DNA from: CAWHHZ01 sp963829355
GTDB lineage: Bacteria; Acidobacteriota; Thermoanaerobaculia; Gp7-AA8; JAHWKK01
Length of the DNA stretch: 64,000 nt
Direction of reading: 5' to 3'
NCBI GenBank assembly: GCA_963829355.1
Contig: CAWHHZ010000001.1
Location: 124,001 to 188,000 of the forward strand
Made by a program: the position numbers and the translations under genes. Positions within the stretch are counted from its first letter, which is position 1; each line of letters starts with the position of its first letter. This document shows positions 55,124-64,000 of the stretch, one piece after another. The notes under the pieces are model-generated. The model had not been told where the DNA came from and ran no database searches. It saw only the letters and a program-made list of their open reading frames with translations.

Positions 55124-55377
55124 CAGGACGGCAGTCCGCTGTCGTCGTATCCAAGGATCTCCTCGGGAGAACGATCATCGATCACCGGCAGGGCTGCACA
55201 CCGTTTCCCGATTTCCCCCAGAGCATCTACCAGCCTGGCAGGGGCCGCACGAGCCCGCTCCCGCTCGACCCGCTCCCGCAGGGATTTCACTACCGCCTCG
55301 GTCAGCGTCTCGCCAGTGCGTTCCGCCAGCTCACGGGCGAGACGGTCTGCTTCAGGATCCTTTATGCTCAGCGCCAT
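55123..55377 (-). CDS. VapB-type antitoxin
   Basis: 84 residues. The N-terminal half (MALSIKDPEADRLARELAER, TGETLTEAVVKSLRERVERE) matches the Rv0623-like antitoxin family with a ribbon-helix-helix DNA-binding region; the C-terminal half (PVIDDRSPEEILGYDDSGLP) is the type that wraps the PIN toxin. AAGG lies seven bases before the ATG. It is co-transcribed with vapC and likely represses the AT-rich promoter upstream. Confidence 0.92.
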   Translation of the reverse strand: MALSIKDPEADRLARELAERTGETLTEAVVKSLRERVERERARAAPARLVDALGEIGKRCAALPVIDDRSPEEILGYDDSGLPS

Positions 55378-55414
55378 ATATATCCTTCTATACGGTCAGG
55401 TGCCTATATATATT
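55376..55414 (-). promoter_or_regulatory. AT-rich inverted repeat over the vapBC start
   Basis: Two alternating A/T tracts (atatatat 55376-55383 and tatatatatt 55405-55414) flank the sequence that contains a possible -10 (CGTATAGAA on the minus strand). In this GC-rich region such tracts stand out and fit an autoregulatory operator. Confidence 0.6.
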
Positions 55415-55445
55415 CCGGCCGCAGCCAGCGCCCCATGGTGACGGC

Positions 55446-55505
55446 TCATGCCGTAGAACGACAACTCATGCCGAAAAGCGACACTTCATGCCGGAGAACG
55501 ACGTA
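55446..55505. repeat. Three 20-bp direct repeats
   Basis: Units at 55446-55465, 55466-55485 and 55486-55505 all begin tcatgccg and have a-g-a/c-c-g-a-c in the middle, ending ac/gta. They are exactly in phase. The remainder of the 236-bp gap between vapB and the nucleotidyltransferase shows nothing else. Confidence 0.88.
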
Positions 55506-55613
55506 AACAGGGCGGGCAGCGCGGGACCCGGCCTCCTGTTCGTTAACCCCATGCGGCGCCTGCATCAATAGCCAACACTGTTATGAGAAACTATCGCTGA
55601 AGGGAAGTCACCC

Positions 55614-56099
55614 GTGACGAATCAACCGCCAGTCGACGAGGAGCAACTGCTGAAAGTGTTCCGTGCTCTCGCGGAACACGAGGTGGAGTATGCCGTCTTT
55701 GGGGGGATCGCTCTCGGTTTGCACGGGTTGGTTCGCGCCACGGCGGACATCGATCTTTTCATCCCGGAGGATCGGGAGAACATAGAACGGCTGAAACGGG
55801 CGCTCCGTTCTCTCTACGACGATCCGAGTATCGATGAGATCTCCGCTGAAGACCTTTGTGGTGCTTACCCGGCCGTGCGGTACTGGCCACCGGAGGGCTT
55901 CGGGTTCGACATCCTGACCCGTCTCGGCGAGGCGTTCACCTACGAGAGTCTCCAGGTCGAGGAGAAGTCTTACAAAGGCACCCCCGTGCGAGTCGTAAGC
56001 CCCGAGACCCTCTGGAAAATGAAAAGGGCTACCGTGCGTCCAATTGACAGGATGGATGCGGACGCACTCGCTCGACGATTCGGCTTTGGAGAGGACTGA
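55614..56099 (+). CDS. Nucleotidyltransferase-fold protein (AbiEii/MNT-like)
   Basis: 161 residues from GTG at 55614 with AAGGGAAG upstream. The core is YAVFGGIALGLHGLVRATAD followed by IDLFIPED, the G-G/S then D-x-D motif of the polymerase-beta superfamily; a later Asp in GFGFDILTRLG fits the third metal ligand. Related proteins are AbiEii or MenT toxins that modify tRNA, or DUF6036-like proteins. The three-base gap to a small second gene is typical of a two-gene toxin cassette. Toxin activity is inference. Confidence 0.78.
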   Translation: MTNQPPVDEEQLLKVFRALAEHEVEYAVFGGIALGLHGLVRATADIDLFIPEDRENIERLKRALRSLYDDPSIDEISAEDLCGAYPAVRYWPPEGFGFDILTRLGEAFTYESLQVEEKSYKGTPVRVVSPETLWKMKRATVRPIDRMDADALARRFGFGED

Positions 56100-56102
56100 G
56101 AG

Positions 56103-56306
56103 ATGCCGGTCGAGAAGTATCGCTCCGTCGAAGAGATGCCCCCCGTCTGGCGAGACTCGGACGATCCGGCCAACCTGCGGCAGGTGGCGATGATGATGTC
56201 GTTCTGCCTGAGTGTCGCCGAAGAACTGCCTTCACCCGGAGTTCGCCGCTACCGCTCGATCGAAGAGGCGAACGAGGAAGGCCGCGACGGGAGTCGCTCG
56301 AGATGA
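56103..56306 (+). CDS. Small partner protein of unknown function
   Basis: 67 residues, starting MPVEKYRSVEEMPPVWRDSD and containing ANLRQVAMMMSFCLSVAEEL, then RRYRSIEEANEEGRDGSRSR. The motif [K/R]YRS[V/I]EE occurs at both ends, an internal duplication. It is charged, mostly helical and has no DNA-binding motif I can name. Its three-base spacing from the nucleotidyltransferase suggests an antitoxin or accessory subunit. Confidence 0.75.
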   Translation: MPVEKYRSVEEMPPVWRDSDDPANLRQVAMMMSFCLSVAEELPSPGVRRYRSIEEANEEGRDGSRSR

Positions 56307-56382
56307 CACGACAGCGAGACGCGCGCCGCGCCGTCAATCCCTTCTATGGGACGTACGAAATGGCTGCGCTGTCATTCGGGTT

Positions 56383-56397
56383 GACTAGTAGTTAGTC
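56383..56397 (+). promoter_or_regulatory. Inverted repeat abutting the Phd start
   Basis: gacta-gtagt-tagtc lies directly before the ATG at 56398; TTGACT begins at 56381. There is no Shine-Dalgarno, so the message may be leaderless or the repeat an operator bound by the antitoxin. Confidence 0.45.
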
Positions 56398-56640
56398 ATG
56401 AAGAGAGTCAACACGCATGAAGCGAAGACTCATCTGTCAAGGATTCTCGAAGAGGTGGAGAATGGAGAAACAGTGCTCGTCTGTCGGCGAAACGTGCCGA
56501 TTGCGGAGCTGCGTCCACTCCAGTCGGTCCGGGAGAATGATCGCCCCATCGGTCTGGCCGCCGGACACTTTCAAGTTCCCGAAAGCTTCTTCGAACCTCT
56601 CCCTCGTGATGTCGTCAGCAGCTTTGAGGGGAACGATTGA
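56398..56640 (+). CDS. Phd/YefM-family antitoxin
   Basis: 80 residues: MKRVNTHEAKTHLSRILEEV, ENGETVLVCRRNVPIAELRP, the complete Phd DNA-binding fold, and a C-terminal toxin-wrapping tail with AAGHFQVPESFFEPLPRDVV. It overlaps the remnant toxin start by TTGA. The toxin partner is no longer intact (see 56637), so the protein may now be an orphan repressor. Confidence 0.9.
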   Translation: MKRVNTHEAKTHLSRILEEVENGETVLVCRRNVPIAELRPLQSVRENDRPIGLAAGHFQVPESFFEPLPRDVVSSFEGND

Positions 56641-56754
56641 AGCTTCTTCTCGATACCGTCACCTTTCCTCGTCTGTCAGGCGATCGACTCCGGCTTGACA
56701 ATCCTCACACCGGACGAGCTCGTCCGTCAGTATCCGGTCTCGACTCTTTGGTAG
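56637..56754 (+). pseudogene. Remnant of a PIN-domain (VapC) toxin with internal deletion
   Basis: The TTG at 56637, overlapping the antitoxin stop, opens MKLLLDTVTF, the exact N-terminus of Phd-linked PIN toxins including the first catalytic Asp. Almost at once a different frame (from 56674) reads CQAIDSGLTILTPDELVRQY then PVSTLW and a stop at 56752, the exact C-terminus of the same family. About 80-90 codons between are missing and the frame is shifted, so the toxin is dead. Confidence 0.85.
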
Positions 56755-56763
56755 GAGTTGTGG

Positions 56764-57228
56764 CTATTGCCAGTTGCGCAACCAAATCGAGATGTTGAGC
56801 GCCGTCGCGTAGCTGACCCATACGATGTAGGGACTCAGCATGATGCCGGCAGGACGGTCGATCTTCCAGAACAGGGCCGTCGTCAGGATGATCGCGATCC
56901 ACAGGACCACAATCTCGATCGCGGCGACTCCGGTCATGTGCAGACCGAAGAAGATCCACGACCAGAGGGCATTCAGGACGAGCTGCACGAGGAACATCGT
57001 CAGCGCCGCACGGACATTGCTCGTCTCACGCCTGATCCACACCCGCCAGGCAGCAACGCCCATCAGGACGTAGAGCGTCGTCCAGACGGGGCCGAAGAGC
57101 CAGTTCGGCGGAGTCCACGGCGGACGGTCGAGCGACTGGTACCACTCTCCCGGCAGGAACTGCGATCCGAAAAGGCCAGCACCGAGAGAGAGGGCGATCC
57201 AGCCGACCAGGGCGATCCATTTCTTCAT
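56764..57228 (-). CDS. tspO: TspO/MBR-family membrane protein
   Basis: 154 residues from ATG at 57226-57228, with five membrane segments. Family motifs: EWYQSLDRPPWTPPNWLFGP, VWTTLYVLMGVAAWRVW and LNALWSWIFFGLHMTGVAAI. TspO binds tetrapyrroles and affects stress or photosynthetic regulation; role here unknown. It lies downstream of the oxidase cluster on the same strand but 283 bases away, with a repeat element between, so it is probably separate. Confidence 0.95.
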   Translation of the reverse strand: MKKWIALVGWIALSLGAGLFGSQFLPGEWYQSLDRPPWTPPNWLFGPVWTTLYVLMGVAAWRVWIRRETSNVRAALTMFLVQLVLNALWSWIFFGLHMTGVAAIEIVVLWIAIILTTALFWKIDRPAGIMLSPYIVWVSYATALNISIWLRNWQ

Positions 57229-57300
57229 CTGGTGAATGATGAGCCCTGCGAGCTGCCTGCGCAACCGGGTGGCTGGATCCGCTATGAAGATGGCCCCACA

Positions 57301-57379
57301 CTGTCATTCCGACGAGCGCAGCGAGGAGGAATCCGGGCGGAGCGAACACCGAGATTCCTCGCTGATCTCGGAATGACAG
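57301..57379. repeat. Inverted-repeat element with 12-bp ends
   Basis: ctgtcattccga (57301-57312) and tcggaatgacag (57368-57379) are perfect reverse complements; inside, gaggaggaatcc and gattcctcgc also pair. It resembles the 11317 element in build (tcat-cc ... gg-atga) but differs in sequence. It fills the gap between tspO and ctaF, which holds no gene. Confidence 0.85.
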
Positions 57380-57511
57380 GTCGGCCTTTACGGGAGTGGT
57401 CCGGAGGTCGAAGGCCTGCGGGTGAGCTCTACGCTGAAGACGGATGCTGGATATGGGGGCTCGGAGGCCCCCACGACGCCGGCACTCTCCGGAGGCGAGA
57501 TGCCAGCGTTC

Positions 57512-57841
57512 CTAGGTCAGGATCCAGAAACGGCTCAGGAAGTCCGCGAGCGTCAGCCCGAAGAGAATCGCGAGGAACAGTATCGACCCGATGATGACCA
57601 GCCAGGTGAGTCTCGTCGAGTCCTTCACGTGCATGAACCACAGGATCACGAGCGTCGCCTTCACGACCGCAATCAGCAGGGCGATCGGCGTGCTGAACAC
57701 ACCGAGATCGAAGAACGCCACGAAGATAGTGAGGGCGGTCAGCACCATCAGCGAACCGAAGATCGCCAGATAGACCGGGATGGCCGTCACGTGGTGCTGC
57801 GGACTCTGGTCAGAGTGAAAGTCTTGTTTTGAATCTACCAT
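57512..57841 (-). CDS. ctaF: Cytochrome c oxidase subunit IV-like protein (caa3 type)
   Basis: 109 residues with three membrane segments: VYLAIFGSLMVLTALTIFVA, LLIAVVKATLVILWFMHVKD and LVIIGSILFLAILFGLTLAD. The middle one with WFMHVKDS is typical of the CyoD/COX4-pro family. It stabilises the oxidase core and is last in the cluster. Confidence 0.93.
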   Translation of the reverse strand: MVDSKQDFHSDQSPQHHVTAIPVYLAIFGSLMVLTALTIFVAFFDLGVFSTPIALLIAVVKATLVILWFMHVKDSTRLTWLVIIGSILFLAILFGLTLADFLSRFWILT

Positions 57842-57853
57842 TGCGCTCTCTCG

Positions 57854-58537
57854 CTAAACCTCATGACGCCCGATCAGATACAGCAGCGGGAAGAGGAAGA
57901 TCCAGACGATGTCGACGAAATGCCAGTAGAGCCCGACGACCTCGACCGGCCCGTAGTAATCGGGGGAGAAGTGGTTCTTCCACGCGCGCCAGATGATCCA
58001 GAGAACCAGACCGGCGCCGATAATCATATGCAGGGCATGAAGTCCGGTCAGGGCAAAATAGAGCACGAAGAACATCTGCGTCTGCGCTTCCAGCTCTTCT
58101 GTGACGTTGATCCGCTCGGAGTGGAACTCGTAATGATGGCCCGGCACGAGATGATGCTGGCCGTGCTCGTAGTACTCGACGCCTTTGATTCCGAGAAAGG
58201 CGAAACCGAGGATGAGAGTCGCGAGCATGTAGCCAACGACCTTTTTGTTGTGGCCGGTTTGCGCGGCACGGACGGCCGAGAGCCATCGTCAGACTGACTG
58301 ACGATCAGGACCACCGTGTTCGTGCCGCCGAGCCAGAGACTCTGAAACTCGCTCGCCGCGATGAACGCTTCGAAGTACCGCAGCCTATAGACGATATAGG
58401 CGGTCAGCAGACCGCCGAAGAACAGAATTTCCTGTGAGATGAAGAACCACATCCCCAGCGTCGATGCCTCATGCTGCTGACCGAGATCGTCGAAGTGATG
58501 CTGCAGATAGGGATGGTGTTCCGCGTGTGCGTGCGTA

Positions 58538-58545
<8 letters not shown>
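57854..58545 (-). CDS. coxC: Cytochrome c oxidase subunit III, frameshifted
   Basis: The first frame (from 58545) gives the His-rich N-terminus and STLGMWFFISQEILFFGGLL. The last frame gives VGYMLATLILGFAFLGIKGV, LTGLHALHMIIGAGLVLWII and VGLYWHFVDIVWIFLFPLLY, the subunit III hallmark. Between 58280 and 58312 two indels are needed to join them as VLIVSSLTMAL and AVRAAQTGHNKK. Subunit III supports proton pumping. It overlaps the coxA end by eight bases. Confidence 0.93.
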
Positions 58546-60186
<1,641 letters not shown>

Positions 60187-60202
<16 letters not shown>

Positions 60203-61270
60203 TGTTCGCCTGATGAGGTTTGACCCTCGACTGCCGTTGGCTGAGACTGCTGATCGGTGGCCGGCTGTGTCGATCCTGGCGTTTGAGGTGGTGCCGGCTG
60301 TTCCGACACCGGCGGCTCGACTGCCGGCGTCTGCTGTTCTCTCGGATCGTCGAGAGACTTGATGTATGCGATCAGGTGGAGAACCTGCTCTTCAGAGAGC
60401 TGCCCCTTGAAGCTCGGCATGATCGCGTCGTAACCCTGCACGATCTTCGCGCGGGGGTCGAGAATCGACTCGCGGATGTATTGTTCGTCCACCGTCACCG
60501 TCTGTCCGTTCGAGAGCCTTACCGGATCGCCGAAGACTTTCGACAGCGACGGACCACGCGCGGAGGCCGAGTCGGCATGACAGGTGATGCACGCGAACTT
60601 CTGGAAGAGCTGCGCACCCTGATCCGCCGCCGAACCCGTGGCGCCTCCGGCAAGCCATATCTCGTACTCCGACTCCTCCATCACGTAGACCTTCCCGATC
60701 ATCTTCGAGTGTTCGGTTCCACAGTACTCGGAGCAGAACAGGTTGTAGACGCCGGGCTCCTTGCGCCTCGAACCACTGATATCGGTAGCGGTTCGGCAGA
60801 ACGTCCGTATGCACGCGGAATTCAGGGACGAAGAAGTCGTGAATGACGTCCTGCGAGATCATGATCAGTCGGACGGGCTGGTTGACCGGGACGTGGAGAT
60901 CGTTGATCTCCGTCTGTCCGGTCGGATGCTGGAACTTCCACATCCACTGTTTCGCCACGACGTTGATGTCCATGGTCTCGGCCGGCATCCGCTGGATGTC
61001 GAAGTAGATCCACGCGGACCATACGAAAAGGCCCATGAACACGATGAACGGGATGACGATCCACGTCACCTCGACCAGCTTGTTCTCGATCACTACCGGA
61101 GGAATTTCAGTGGCGGAACGGCGACGGTACTTGATGGCGAAGATGACGATCGTCAACGCGATCAGGAACGCCATGAGCGCACTGAGTCCCACCAGAAAGA
61201 AATAGAACGTGTCGATCTGATCGGCTACGGTCGATACCGCTTCGGGATGTATTGGGAAATCTTCGAACAA
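60187..61270 (-). CDS. coxB: Cytochrome c oxidase subunit II with fused cytochrome c, frameshifted
   Basis: Two membrane helices (FYFFLVGLSALMAFLIALTI; VTWIVIPFIVFMGLFVWSAW) precede the CuA domain: VVAKQWMWKFQHPTGQTEIN, then in another frame EPGVYNLFCSEYCGTEHSKM with both CuA cysteines. A C-terminal cytochrome c domain has CITCH and SFKGQLSEEQVLHLIAYIKS, making it caa3 type, followed by a Pro/Gln/Thr-rich tail of about 45 residues. The frames meet at 60755-60770; one indel repairs the gene to about 361 residues. First core gene of the oxidase, two bases after sco. Confidence 0.95.
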
Positions 61271-61273
61271 CGC

Positions 61274-62071
61274 TCAGCCTCTGTTTTTCCGTTCTTTTCG
61301 AAGCATCAGGAAGAGGAATCCGCCCAGCCCTGCCAGGGTCGCAGTTCCGGCCAGTCGGATCGCATTCATCACTGACGCCGTGTACTTTCCAGTACTCGGG
61401 TCGTATGAGTAGCAGAGAAGAAGTGCCTGATCGACTGGATTGCCGACCTTCCCCTCCGATGCCTCCACCAGCGCGAGCCGCAGATCGCGCGGCTCGTACT
61501 CGAAGCCATAGAAGTAGCGCGAGATCGTTCCGTCCGGCTGCAGGACGATGATCACGGCCGCGTGAGCATACTCCTGGAGCGCCTCATCATAGGCGTATCG
61601 GAAGCCGATGCTGTCCATCACCTGCCGGATTTCGAGCTGATCGCCGGTCAGGAAGTGCCAGCCTTCGTCCACCTGGTCGCGACCGTAGCGTGCCGCGTAG
61701 ATCGCCTTCTTGGCCTCGGCCATAGCCGGGGTCTCCTCCGGGTCGAAGCTCAGACTCACCACTTCATAGTCCTCTCCGATGTCGAAGCGGAGATCGCGTG
61801 CGACGTTGACCAATCCGTCGAGCACCAGATTACAGAGCATCGGGCAACTGTAGTAGACCGGTGTCAGAATCACCGGCTTGTCGCCCATGTAGTCCGAGAG
61901 TTTGACCTGGTTGCCGTTCTCATCCAGGAAATTCAGATCGAGCGGCACTTTCTCACCGATGCGCTGTTCGATACCGACCTTGTCTGCCGCCGTGCGGGGA
62001 AAGATGCTGTTCTGTGCGCTCGCCGAGATGGCAACGAGCCCGATCAGGAGAACTGCTGCGATGTGCTTCAC
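61274..62071 (-). CDS. SCO1/SenC-family copper chaperone
   Basis: 265 residues: signal peptide, thioredoxin fold with the copper-binding YYSCPMLCNLVLDGLVNVAR (CxxxC), VVSLSFDPEETPAMAEAKK, and the His ligand in the ALQEYAHAAVIIVLQPDGTI stretch. A C-terminal membrane helix (ATLAGLGGFLFLMLRK) is an uncommon addition. It delivers copper to CuA of coxB, encoded next. Coupled to the previous gene by ATGA. Confidence 0.95.
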   Translation of the reverse strand: MKHIAAVLLIGLVAISASAQNSIFPRTAADKVGIEQRIGEKVPLDLNFLDENGNQVKLSDYMGDKPVILTPVYYSCPMLCNLVLDGLVNVARDLRFDIGEDYEVVSLSFDPEETPAMAEAKKAIYAARYGRDQVDEGWHFLTGDQLEIRQVMDSIGFRYAYDEALQEYAHAAVIIVLQPDGTISRYFYGFEYEPRDLRLALVEASEGKVGNPVDQALLLCYSYDPSTGKYTASVMNAIRLAGTATLAGLGGFLFLMLRKERKNRG

Positions 62072-62655
62072 TGGGAATTTCCCCCTGCCGCCTGTTCGTC
62101 GCCGCCGGTGGCGGAAACCTCTGCAGGTGGCTGTTCGGATGAGGCACCGGCCTCAGATCCGGTTTCGGTGGTTCCGGCCTGGTGGCCGACCCACGGTGGG
62201 TGCGGTTCACCCTCGCCGCTTCCTGTCACCGGTGTTCCCGACTGACGTGTCGGGTAGCCGCGCTCGAGGGCCAGTTTCATGCCGACCTCGATTGGAACAT
62301 GAACCTTGCCGGCAGCGCGATTGACCCAGCCGTACTCCTCGAGAACCTTGCGGTTATCCTCGCGGATGACTTCGAGGTATTTCGCGGGCTCGGACCAGTG
62401 GACGGTGAAGTCGGCGGCACCGGCAGCAGTCGGAGCGGGCTCAGTGATGGCGGTCGATGGTGCGGGGTCGAGTGACCTGTCGATCTTGCGGAACAGCACG
62501 TACATGCCCCAGAGACCGACGTGCATGATCACCGCGAGAACCGCGACGATGGCAATGCCGATGATCACGGCGCGCACATTGATATCGCTCTCCTCGTGAT
62601 GAACGCCTTCGTTATGAGGGTCGTGCAGATCGTGATGATTCATCTCATCAGCCAT
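62068..62655 (-). CDS. Unknown single-helix membrane protein of the ACIII-oxidase cluster
   Basis: 195 residues: a His/Asp/Glu-rich N-terminus (HHDLHDPHNEGVHHEESD), one membrane helix (VIIGIAIVAVLAVIMHVGLW), then a periplasmic part with YLEVIREDNRKVLEEYGWVN and VPIEVGMKLALERGYPTRQS, and a disordered Pro/Gly/Ser tail. The His-rich end could hold metal. Both neighbours overlap it, so it belongs to the same transcript. The conserved-looking EYGWVN-R-VPIEVGM segment suggests a small oxidase or ACIII assembly factor; I do not know a named family. Confidence 0.8.
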   Translation of the reverse strand: MADEMNHHDLHDPHNEGVHHEESDINVRAVIIGIAIVAVLAVIMHVGLWGMYVLFRKIDRSLDPAPSTAITEPAPTAAGAADFTVHWSEPAKYLEVIREDNRKVLEEYGWVNRAAGKVHVPIEVGMKLALERGYPTRQSGTPVTGSGEGEPHPPWVGHQAGTTETGSEAGASSEQPPAEVSATGGDEQAAGGNSQ

Positions 62656-63841
62656 GGCTCACCGCCTCTCCAGTCAGAGCCTTCTGCACATACGGCTCGT
62701 ACACGGGCAGAACCGACGCCCGGCCGAGCTGCCAGAAGAAGCTCCACAGCCAGATCCCACCGAGACCGATCAACGCGACCGGATACATCCAGCCGAAGTA
62801 GAACTCGACATGGAATGCTGGAACGATCAGCCAGTACAGATCGACGGCATGCATGATCAGAAGCAGCGCCCCAACGATGCGAAGAAGGTTCGGATGATCC
62901 TTGATCGATCGCATCAGCAGGACGAAAAACGGCAGAAAGAAGTGGAAAACCATCAGCAGAACCGCAATAAACCCCCATCCACCTTCTGAGCGCTTCAGAT
63001 AATACGGAATCTCCTCGAGAAGATTTCCGTACCAGATCAGCATGTACTGCGAGAAGGCGGTGTAGGCCCACAGCATCACGAACGCGAGCTGCAGGTTACC
63101 GAGATCGCGGAACTGGACCGGCTTGATCACTCCCCGATAGTGTCCCTCGCGCAGCGTCCGTGCGGCGATGATGATACAGAACGCCATCCCCGCCAGCAGA
63201 CAATGGATCATGAAGGAGATGCCGTACATCGTCGAGAACCAGTGTGGCTCGAGCGACATCATCCAGTCGACCGAAGCGAATGTCCCGGTCAGAGCGAGCA
63301 GGATCAACCCACCGGCGCTGACGCGTCGGATCCTGGACATCGTCATCGGATCGAGAGTCGACTCGTAGTCACGCGCCCATCTGTTCAGCAGGTATGCGGC
63401 CAGGAGCCAGATGGCCAGGTACAGCACCGTCCGTGCGATAAAAAATCCGGTGTTGAGGTACACCTGCTTCTGCTGGAGGATGAGGTCGTGTGCGACCACG
63501 TCCTCGTGCGTCCACTCATAGATCGAGTGGAGCCCGAAAATCAGCGGAACGAACATCAGCGCAATCACAGGCATCGTTCTCGACCCGGCCGCCGCAATTC
63601 TGCGGATGATAAGGCCCCATACGCCACCGGTCAGGAACTGGATCATCAGGAGACCGAGACAGCCGACGGCGATCGTCACGCAGAAGACGAAACCGAAAAG
63701 GTACGCGCGGAAAAATTGCTCGGGATCCATGAAGGCTCCCACGAGCAGTGCGATCAGCGCCACGACACCGGCGATCAGTGCCGGCATCTGCAGTCGACCG
63801 AGCGGGTGCTTTTCACCCACGGAGTGAGCGTCCACCGTCAT
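62648..63841 (-). CDS. actF: Alternative complex III subunit ActF (quinone-binding membrane subunit)
   Basis: 397 residues, about ten membrane segments. ActF is a short relative of NrfD-type quinone proteins. Seen are FGLHSIYEWTHEDVVAHD, SGFASVDWMMSL-like FASVDWMMSLEPHWFSTMYG, LRDLGNLQLA-like FRDLGNLQLAFVMLWAYTAF and YLKRSEGGWGFIAVLLMVFH. ACIII oxidises quinol and reduces cytochrome c in place of bc1. The start overlaps the actE stop by four bases. Confidence 0.92.
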   Translation of the reverse strand: MTVDAHSVGEKHPLGRLQMPALIAGVVALIALLVGAFMDPEQFFRAYLFGFVFCVTIAVGCLGLLMIQFLTGGVWGLIIRRIAAAGSRTMPVIALMFVPLIFGLHSIYEWTHEDVVAHDLILQQKQVYLNTGFFIARTVLYLAIWLLAAYLLNRWARDYESTLDPMTMSRIRRVSAGGLILLALTGTFASVDWMMSLEPHWFSTMYGISFMIHCLLAGMAFCIIIAARTLREGHYRGVIKPVQFRDLGNLQLAFVMLWAYTAFSQYMLIWYGNLLEEIPYYLKRSEGGWGFIAVLLMVFHFFLPFFVLLMRSIKDHPNLLRIVGALLLIMHAVDLYWLIVPAFHVEFYFGWMYPVALIGLGGIWLWSFFWQLGRASVLPVYEPYVQKALTGEAVSHG

Positions 63842-64000
63842 TGATTCTTACTCCTCAGCTCAGCCTGCCGATCTGCCGGAAGCTGATTGATGTCGACGCT
63901 CTGACTCAACTGGAGCGCCTGAATGTATGCCGCGATCGCCCAGCGATCCTCCGGCTTGACCTGAGCGGCGTAGGTCGGCATCGCTCCGAACCCGTTGGTC
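63838..64000 (-). CDS. actE: Alternative complex III cytochrome c subunit (ActE-like), C-terminal part only
   Basis: The last 53 residues are in the window: TNGFGAMPTYAAQVKPEDRW, AIAAYIQALQLSQSVDIN, then a charged end. The Met (AMPTYA) is the usual axial ligand of a class I cytochrome c and IAAYIQALQ its final helix; the CxxCH motif must lie beyond the edge. Coupled to actF by ATGA. The other act genes are expected further right on this strand. Confidence 0.85.
   Translation of the reverse strand, partial: TNGFGAMPTYAAQVKPEDRWAIAAYIQALQLSQSVDINQLPADRQAELRSKNQ

Noticed and set aside
55446..55505. CRISPR remnant
   Set aside because: The 20-bp repeats abut each other without spacers.

Overview
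The window looks like a GC-rich chromosomal segment of an uncultured, Gram-negative, aerobically respiring bacterium. The signs are a TamB-type outer-membrane assembly protein, several lipoproteins, an alternative complex III next to a caa3-type cytochrome c oxidase, a merged str-S10-spc-alpha ribosomal cluster, and many short intergenic tandem repeats. This mix resembles Acidobacteriota, but that placement is inference from gene content; no 16S gene is present to settle it.

Layout. About 1-5.3 kb (minus): a frameshifted tamB-like gene that runs off the left edge, then a glycerate 2-kinase broken by many indels. About 5.3-16.5 kb: an octamer tandem array, a diguanylate cyclase convergent with a CDF metal exporter, purD, an ECF sigma / anti-sigma / STN-domain operon, two small membrane-protein genes, ahcY, an MscS-type channel and an EF-hand protein. 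About 16.5-27.2 kb: a lipoprotein coupled to an LhgO-type oxidase, an AGCS symporter with a PilZ gene and a DUF4442 gene, PEP carboxylase, an H1-like Lys/Ala protein, a polytopic membrane protein and a glycosyltransferase. About 27.2-33.9 kb: a dicarboxylate symporter, a HEAT-cyclophilin-thioredoxin lipoprotein, a 2-hydroxyacid dehydrogenase, a structured intergenic element, a SYLF lipoprotein and an isochorismatase-family hydrolase.

About 34.2-54.5 kb (all minus) is one uninterrupted translation cluster: rpsL-rpsG-fusA-tuf, then rpsJ to rplO, secY-adk-map-infA-rpmJ, and rpsM-rpsK-rpsD-rpoA-rplQ. It has a promoter before rpsL, a strong terminator hairpin after tuf and a terminator after rplQ. 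About 54.6-56.8 kb is a small accessory island: a vapBC pair, a nucleotidyltransferase with a small partner, a Phd antitoxin beside a gutted PIN toxin, and 20-bp direct repeats. About 56.8-64 kb (minus): tspO, then the respiratory genes actE (partial)-actF-unknown-sco-coxB-coxA-coxC-ctaF, which together would carry electrons from quinol through cytochrome c to oxygen.

A feature of the whole window is the number of single-base frameshifts in conserved genes (tamB, glycerate kinase, cyclase N-terminus, anti-sigma factor, STN protein, UPF0316, mscS, ppc, a glycosyltransferase, coxC, coxB). They cluster at 3-27 kb and 58-61 kb and are absent from the 20 kb ribosomal cluster. Sequencing or assembly indels are the simplest explanation; genuine decay is plausible for the glycerate kinase, where at least six are packed into 1.25 kb, and for the PIN toxin.
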